NCBI GenBank assembly: GCA_900754475.1
Contig: CAAECY010000008.1
Span: 1-36,506, forward strand
Reading direction: 5' to 3'
DNA from: an uncultured Sutterella sp.
Lineage (GTDB): Bacteria; Pseudomonadota; Gammaproteobacteria; Burkholderiales; Burkholderiaceae_F
Length of the DNA stretch: 36,506 nucleotides
Positions 32,555-36,506 of the stretch are shown piece after piece; position 1 is the first letter of the stretch; every line of letters starts with the position of its first letter. The notes beneath the pieces were generated by a model, which had not been told where the DNA came from, did not search any database, and was given only the letters and a program-made list of their open reading frames with translations. The translations under genes and the position numbers were made by a program.

Positions 32555-35367
32555 CCTCGGGGCTCCTCGGTGGTCTTTGCGGGTGCGGTCGGTTGAGCAG
32601 GCTGAGCGGTCTCGGACGGTTCGAGCGCTTCGGGAGCATCAAGCCCTTCCATCGGCTCGTCTTCGTCGCCCAACACCGTCTCCTCATTGTCGAGCGTCTC
32701 GACGGGTACGTGGGGAAGAACGACCGTAAAGGCGGCGCCCCCCATGCTTGAGGTCGTTGCGAAAATCTCCGCTCCGTGCGCGCGGGCGATCGTGCGGCAG
32801 ATGGCGAGCCCGAGACCCACGCCCGTCACGTTGAATTCTTTCTGCCCGCGCCGGAAGGGATCGAACAACCGCTGAGGATTCCCCTGCGGGAGCCCCGGCC
32901 CGTTGTCGGCGACGCCCAGAACGACGGAATTCCCGCGCCGCACGGCGCTGCAGACGATGCGCGTACCCGCAGGGGTGTACTTCACCGCGTTGTCAAGCAA
33001 ATTTGCGAGCACCCGCACCATGAGCACTTCGTCGCAATAAACGAGCGGACACTCGGGTTCCACATCGACCGTCACGACGTACGGGTCGAGCCTCTCGCCC
33101 AACTCCGAAATGCCGATCCCGAAAAGCTCCTCGGCGGGGATCCAATTGAGGTTGAGTTTGATGCGTCCCGACTGAAGGCGCGCCATTTCCAGGAGGTTTC
33201 CGACCAAGCGCTCCATGCGCACGGCATCGGACCGGAGGTTTTCGGAGTCCTCGAGAATTTTGCGCGCGAGCGCCGCGTCCCGACGATTGGGCTCCGACGC
33301 AACGAGCTCTTCGGCCGAGGCGCAGAGCTCTTCGCTTGCGAGTCGAAAGCCCGTGATCGGCGTTCTCAGGTCGTGGGAGAGCGACTGAATGAGCGTGAAG
33401 CGCATGCGCTCGGCTTCCATCGAAACGAGCGCCCGACGAGCTTCTTCGCCCGAGGCGATGCGCTCCAGCGTCAGCGCCCCGATCGCCGCAAGCGCTTCGA
33501 CGAGGCGAATGCCGGTGCCGTCCGCGGGTTCCGAGAAACTCACGACCATCACCGCCCGCACGTGTCCGCCCGACATGAGGGGGACGTACCGATAGGGGGA
33601 CGAGGAGAGCGTTTGCGTTCCGGCACCCGCTTCGCCCCCGTGGTCGAAACACCACCGCACGACGGCGGGGTCGACCCGGGAAAGGGAGGCGTCGATGCGC
33701 TCCAGCTCCCAGTCGCCTTCAGTACGCTCCTCTTCGGGTTCGTCCGAGACGGTCGGGCGCCAGTATTCGCTTTCGACATTCATGTGGCGGTGGAGCCTTC
33801 CGCGCAACACCGCATAGACGTCCTCTTCGAGGACCGCACCCGAGAGTTCCCGCGCCGCGTCGAAAAGCATTCGCGTCTGGTGTTCGCGCTCGTTGATCGA
33901 CTTCACGAGGCGCTGTCGGTGCGCAACGAGCTGCCCCGCCGCCAACCCCACGATCAGCATCACGGCCAAGGTGATGAGGTACTGCGTGTCGCTCACGGCA
34001 AAGGACCAACGGGGCTGCACGATCGAAATGTCGAAAGCGAGCACCGAAAGGACGGCCGCGAGTGCGGCGGGTCCGCTTCCGTAGCGAATCCCGCAAAAGA
34101 GGACGCCAAGGAGATAAAGCATCGCGTGGTTCGTGGGCTCCATCACCGAGGTGAGCGGCAGAAGGAGCCCGAGCGTCAAGAGGACGATCACCACCGCCTG
34201 CGCGTACCCGTCGAACCCCGGGCGGAATTCCCCGAAGACGTCTTTGAAAAGCGCGAAGGGGCCCGTTGTTTCGCCCCGGCGCGAGAGTTCGAGCAAGTGC
34301 AGTTCGGGGGCGTGCAAGCGTAGCGTGCGGCGCCTCGCCTCTTCGATCCAGCGGTTCGCGGCCACGACGTCGACAAGAGACAGGTTGTGTTCGCGCGCGT
34401 AGCGGCTCACTTCGTCCGCGTAGGTACCCGCGAGCACGTCGACCTGCGCCCCCAATTCGCCCGCAAAGCGCAGAAGCGCTTCGACTTCGGGGTTCGAGGC
34501 GAACTTTCGGCCCGACTCCATCCAGACGACGTGCCAGGGGGACGAGAGCGAACGCGCCATGCGGGCCGCTTCGCGAACGGCGCTCTCCGAAACGCTCTCC
34601 AGCACGACGAGAAGGCCGAAGCCCGTGTCGTCGATCGAACGGCGGGTGGAGCGGCGCCTTTCCGTGCGGATCTGCGTCTCCATGCGGCTCGTCATGATGC
34701 GAAGCGCGAGTTCTCGGAGCGCAATGAGGTTGCTCCGCCGGAAGTACGCGTCGCGCGCCCGCTCGACCACCTCGGGCAAGTAGATCTTCCCCGCGTTGAG
34801 GCGCGCGAGCAGGTCGTCGGGCGGCAGATCGATGAGGCGCACTTCGTCCGCCTCGTCGAAAATGCGGTCGGGGACGGTCTCGGTGACGGCGACGCCCGTC
34901 ACCCGCTCGACCACGTCGTTGAGGCTTTCCAAGTGCTGGATGTTGAGCGCGCTCCAGACGTCGATCCCCGCTTCGAGAAGCTCTTCGATGTCCTGCCAGC
35001 GCTTCGCGTGGCGCGAGCCCGGGGGATTGCTGTGCGGCATCTCGTCGATCACCGCAACGGAGGGGCGACGACGCAAAATCTCGTCGATGTCGAGCGTTTC
35101 TTCGACGACGGGACCGCGCTTGACGCGCAGGCGCGGAAGGATCTCCAGGCCCCGCGTCAGGGCGTCGGTTTCCTTGCGCTTGTGCGTATCCACCCACCCG
35201 ATGAGAACGTCGTAGCCCGCCGCGCGCCGTTGGTGCGCTTCGGAGAGCATGGCGTAGGTTTTGCCCACGCCGGGCGCCATGCCGAGAAAAAGACGCAGTT
35301 TGCCGCGGCGGTGCTTGCGCGCCTCGGAAAGCATGGCCTCGGGATTGGGCCTCAGGTCGTCGCTCAT
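32551..35367 (-). CDS. kdpD: Osmosensitive K+ channel sensor histidine kinase KdpD
   Basis: A membrane sensor of K+ limitation or turgor that controls KdpE. It has 938 residues from the ATG at 35367; the longer frame upstream is Arg-rich and overlaps kdpC. The N-terminal KdpD domain carries Walker A GMAPGVGKT at 29-37 and the conserved VDTHKRKETDALTRGLEILPR. A Usp-like domain (about 245-370) and a four-helix DUF4118 membrane region (about 400-500) follow. The HisKA box SLSHDLRTPITGF has His665, and the ATPase motif is VADNGPGLPQG. After the ATPase domain an acidic, Pro/Thr-rich tail of about 55 residues (DNEETVLGDEDEPMEGLDAPEALEP...) is extra compared with E. coli. No good Shine-Dalgarno is seen. 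Confidence 0.95.
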   Translation of the reverse strand: MSDDLRPNPEAMLSEARKHRRGKLRLFLGMAPGVGKTYAMLSEAHQRRAAGYDVLIGWVDTHKRKETDALTRGLEILPRLRVKRGPVVEETLDIDEILRRRPSVAVIDEMPHSNPPGSRHAKRWQDIEELLEAGIDVWSALNIQHLESLNDVVERVTGVAVTETVPDRIFDEADEVRLIDLPPDDLLARLNAGKIYLPEVVERARDAYFRRSNLIALRELALRIMTSRMETQIRTERRRSTRRSIDDTGFGLLVVLESVSESAVREAARMARSLSSPWHVVWMESGRKFASNPEVEALLRFAGELGAQVDVLAGTYADEVSRYAREHNLSLVDVVAANRWIEEARRRTLRLHAPELHLLELSRRGETTGPFALFKDVFGEFRPGFDGYAQAVVIVLLTLGLLLPLTSVMEPTNHAMLYLLGVLFCGIRYGSGPAALAAVLSVLAFDISIVQPRWSFAVSDTQYLITLAVMLIVGLAAGQLVAHRQRLVKSINEREHQTRMLFDAARELSGAVLEEDVYAVLRGRLHRHMNVESEYWRPTVSDEPEEERTEGDWELERIDASLSRVDPAVVRWCFDHGGEAGAGTQTLSSSPYRYVPLMSGGHVRAVMVVSFSEPADGTGIRLVEALAAIGALTLERIASGEEARRALVSMEAERMRFTLIQSLSHDLRTPITGFRLASEELCASAEELVASEPNRRDAALARKILEDSENLRSDAVRMERLVGNLLEMARLQSGRIKLNLNWIPAEELFGIGISELGERLDPYVVTVDVEPECPLVYCDEVLMVRVLANLLDNAVKYTPAGTRIVCSAVRRGNSVVLGVADNGPGLPQGNPQRLFDPFRRGQKEFNVTGVGLGLAICRTIARAHGAEIFATTSSMGGAAFTVVLPHVPVETLDNEETVLGDEDEPMEGLDAPEALEPSETAQPAQPTAPAKTTEEPRG

Positions 35368-35395
35368 CGGGGGTCGGTCTCCGAAAAAAGAAAGT

Positions 35396-36115
35396 TCACG
35401 AACCGTCGGCCGCGGTCGAATTGACGGGTTCGGACGCTTCGGACGGTTTTGACGGCTCGGTCGCTTCGTGCGTTGCGAAGCTTTCGAGCGTCTTTCCCGC
35501 CGCATCCGCCACGCGCAGGTTCAATTCGAGCACGTTCACGAGGGGTTCGGGCCCCATGGCGAGGAACGGTTCTCGCGCCGTTTCGCGAACGAGCGCCTCG
35601 AGCCGCTCGGGCGCAAGCCCGCTCGTGCGGGCGACCCGGGGGATCTGGTAGAGCGCGGCCGAAAGCGAAATGTCGGGGTCGAGCCCCGAGCCCGAGGCCG
35701 TGAGGAGCTCGGCGGGAACGGGGGTGGCGGACCCCGTGAGGCGCTGCCAGCGCTCGGCCCGCTGCGACATCAACCGGGCGAGTTCGGGGTTCGTCATCGC
35801 GAGGTTGCTCCCGGACGACCCCTTGGCATTGTAGTCGACCGCCGAGGGGCGCCCTTCGAAGAGCCCCGAATCGGTCCAGTTCTGGCCGATGAGGCGCGAG
35901 CCCGCGGGACGCCCGTCGACGAGGACGATGCTCCCGTTGGCGCTTTCGGGCAGGACGAGCTGCGCCACGCCCGTCACGAGCGCGGGGTACCCGAGCCCCA
36001 AAACCGCACTCAGAAAGAGAAAGATCCCGAGCGCCTTGCCGAGCGCCGCGCCCGCCGAGAGGGCGCTCGCTTCGGAGCGCGCGCCCGTCGTTTCTTCGGT
36101 TCGTAGGGTGTTCAT
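35396..36115 (-). CDS. kdpC: K+-transporting ATPase subunit C
   Basis: The single-span accessory subunit that stabilises the KdpFABC pump and helps bind ATP. It has 239 residues. A hydrophobic helix at about 25-50 (LGIFLFLSAVLGLGYPALVTGVAQLVLP) is followed by the conserved GSRLIGQNWTD...FEGRPSAVDYNAKGSSGSNLAMTNPEL and ASGSGLDPDISLSAALYQIPRVAR. The ATG at 36115 with AAGGA eight bases upstream is preferred over an in-frame TTG at 36133. The C-terminus has an extra Ser/Glu/Pro-rich tail of about 30 residues compared with the usual 190-residue family length. It starts 22 bases after the kdpB stop. Confidence 0.93.
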   Translation of the reverse strand: MNTLRTEETTGARSEASALSAGAALGKALGIFLFLSAVLGLGYPALVTGVAQLVLPESANGSIVLVDGRPAGSRLIGQNWTDSGLFEGRPSAVDYNAKGSSGSNLAMTNPELARLMSQRAERWQRLTGSATPVPAELLTASGSGLDPDISLSAALYQIPRVARTSGLAPERLEALVRETAREPFLAMGPEPLVNVLELNLRVADAAGKTLESFATHEATEPSKPSEASEPVNSTAADGS

Positions 36116-36137
36116 ACGTTGTGTCCTTTTCAATTCG

Positions 36138-36428
36138 TCAAACGAAGCCCAGGCCCGAAATCAGAAGGTCGATCGCCTTGATGCCGGCAAACGGAATCAC
36201 GACGCCCCCGAGGCCGTAGACGAGAAGGTTGTGCCGCAGAAGTTCCGCGGCGGGCGCCGTGCGGTACGCGACCCCCTTGAGCGCAAGCGGAATGAGGGCG
36301 ACGATCACGAGCGCGTTGAAAATCACGGCCGACAGCAGGGCCGACGCGGGACTTGCCAGGTGCATCACGTTGAGGACCGAGAGCCCCGGGTAGACGCCGG
36401 AAAAGGCCGCGGGGATGATGGCGAAATA
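36138..36428 (-). pseudogene. kdpB: K+-transporting ATPase subunit B, C-terminal 96 codons; interrupted
   Basis: The catalytic P-type ATPase subunit of the Kdp pump. Only the last 96 codons are present, from YFAIIPAAFSGVYPGL through NVMHLASPASALLSAVIFNALVIVALIPLALKGV to the stop at 36138. These are clearly the last two helices of KdpB. In intact proteins a lysine precedes YFAIIPA; here the codon immediately upstream is TAA (36431-36429), and KdpB similarity ends at 36428. The sequence to the right is unrelated and resembles the end of an insertion element. kdpB is therefore either disrupted in this genome or joined to a repeat by an assembly error at the sequence end. Confidence 0.8.
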
Positions 36429-36506
36429 TTAAGGCGGCACTGGTTTAGGTGTTATTAGGCTACCTCGGGCTCGGCCTGAGCGTAGCGCACCGAGTCCGGC
36501 GAAAAG
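36429..36506 (-). mobile_element. Probable insertion-sequence end (partial)
   Basis: The last 78 bases do not continue kdpB. On the minus strand they read FSPDSVRYAQAEPEVA followed by tandem stops (TAATAA at 36457-36452) and a 20-25 base non-coding edge starting TAAGGCGGCACTGG on the plus strand. That is the layout of a transposase C-terminus followed by a terminal inverted repeat. The other end is outside the window, so neither the inverted repeat nor a target duplication can be verified, and no IS family is assigned. Confidence 0.4.

Overview
The window is GC-rich chromosomal DNA from a bacterium. Protein features point to a betaproteobacterium of the Burkholderiales, most like the anaerobic gut Sutterellaceae. 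The grounds are a betaproteobacterial-style ParC (HPHGDQSVY signature), an oxygen-sensitive class III ribonucleotide reductase, a perfect FNR-type site, a secreted C69 dipeptidase, and a metal-ATPase cluster of a kind usually seen in gut anaerobes. The taxonomic placement is inference; no rRNA or tRNA gene was found.

Layout, left to right. (1) 1-2005, minus: nrdD, cut by the left edge. (2) 2006-3964: an almost 2 kb stretch without a convincing large gene. It holds candidate NrdR-like and DnaA sites next to nrdD, an FNR-type box, a strong minus-oriented terminator, a 20-codon ORF with an ideal Shine-Dalgarno, and two long palindromes. (3) 3965-7868, plus: two tandem long-chain acyl-CoA synthetase paralogues, each with its own terminator. 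(4) 8184-11503, plus: guaB and guaA, the two steps from IMP to GMP, each with its own terminator. (5) 11504-12498: an AT-richer stretch with a solitary, apparently C-terminally damaged HicB-type antitoxin on the minus strand. (6) 12499-15622, plus: a secreted C69 dipeptidase and a LysR-type regulator. (7) 22749-15730, minus: parE and parC (topoisomerase IV), followed by a NarX-like sensor kinase with no partner regulator in view. (8) 23169-24749, plus: an isolated FGGY sugar kinase. (9) 25143-29261, plus: a four-gene cluster made of a small DUF6110-like membrane protein, a P1B-type metal ATPase with an unusual Ser-Cys-Ala transport motif, an HMA2-like membrane protein with a cysteine cluster, and an unrecognised small membrane protein. 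(10) 29500-31689, plus: a Pit-type phosphate transporter with a fused PhoU-like tail, preceded by a tandem Pho box. (11) 36428-31844, minus: the 3' part of a kdp operon (kdpB fragment, kdpC, kdpD, kdpE). kdpB homology stops abruptly at 36428 against unrelated sequence that looks like the end of an insertion sequence.

The most system-like and least understood segment is the metal-ATPase cluster. Its small proteins look like accessory metal-handling or scaffold partners of the pump, and its metal cannot be assigned from sequence. The kdpB junction and the Pho-box/Pit arrangement are the next most informative observations. Many long ORFs lie antisense to the real genes; these are by-products of strong GC3 codon bias and are not annotated.
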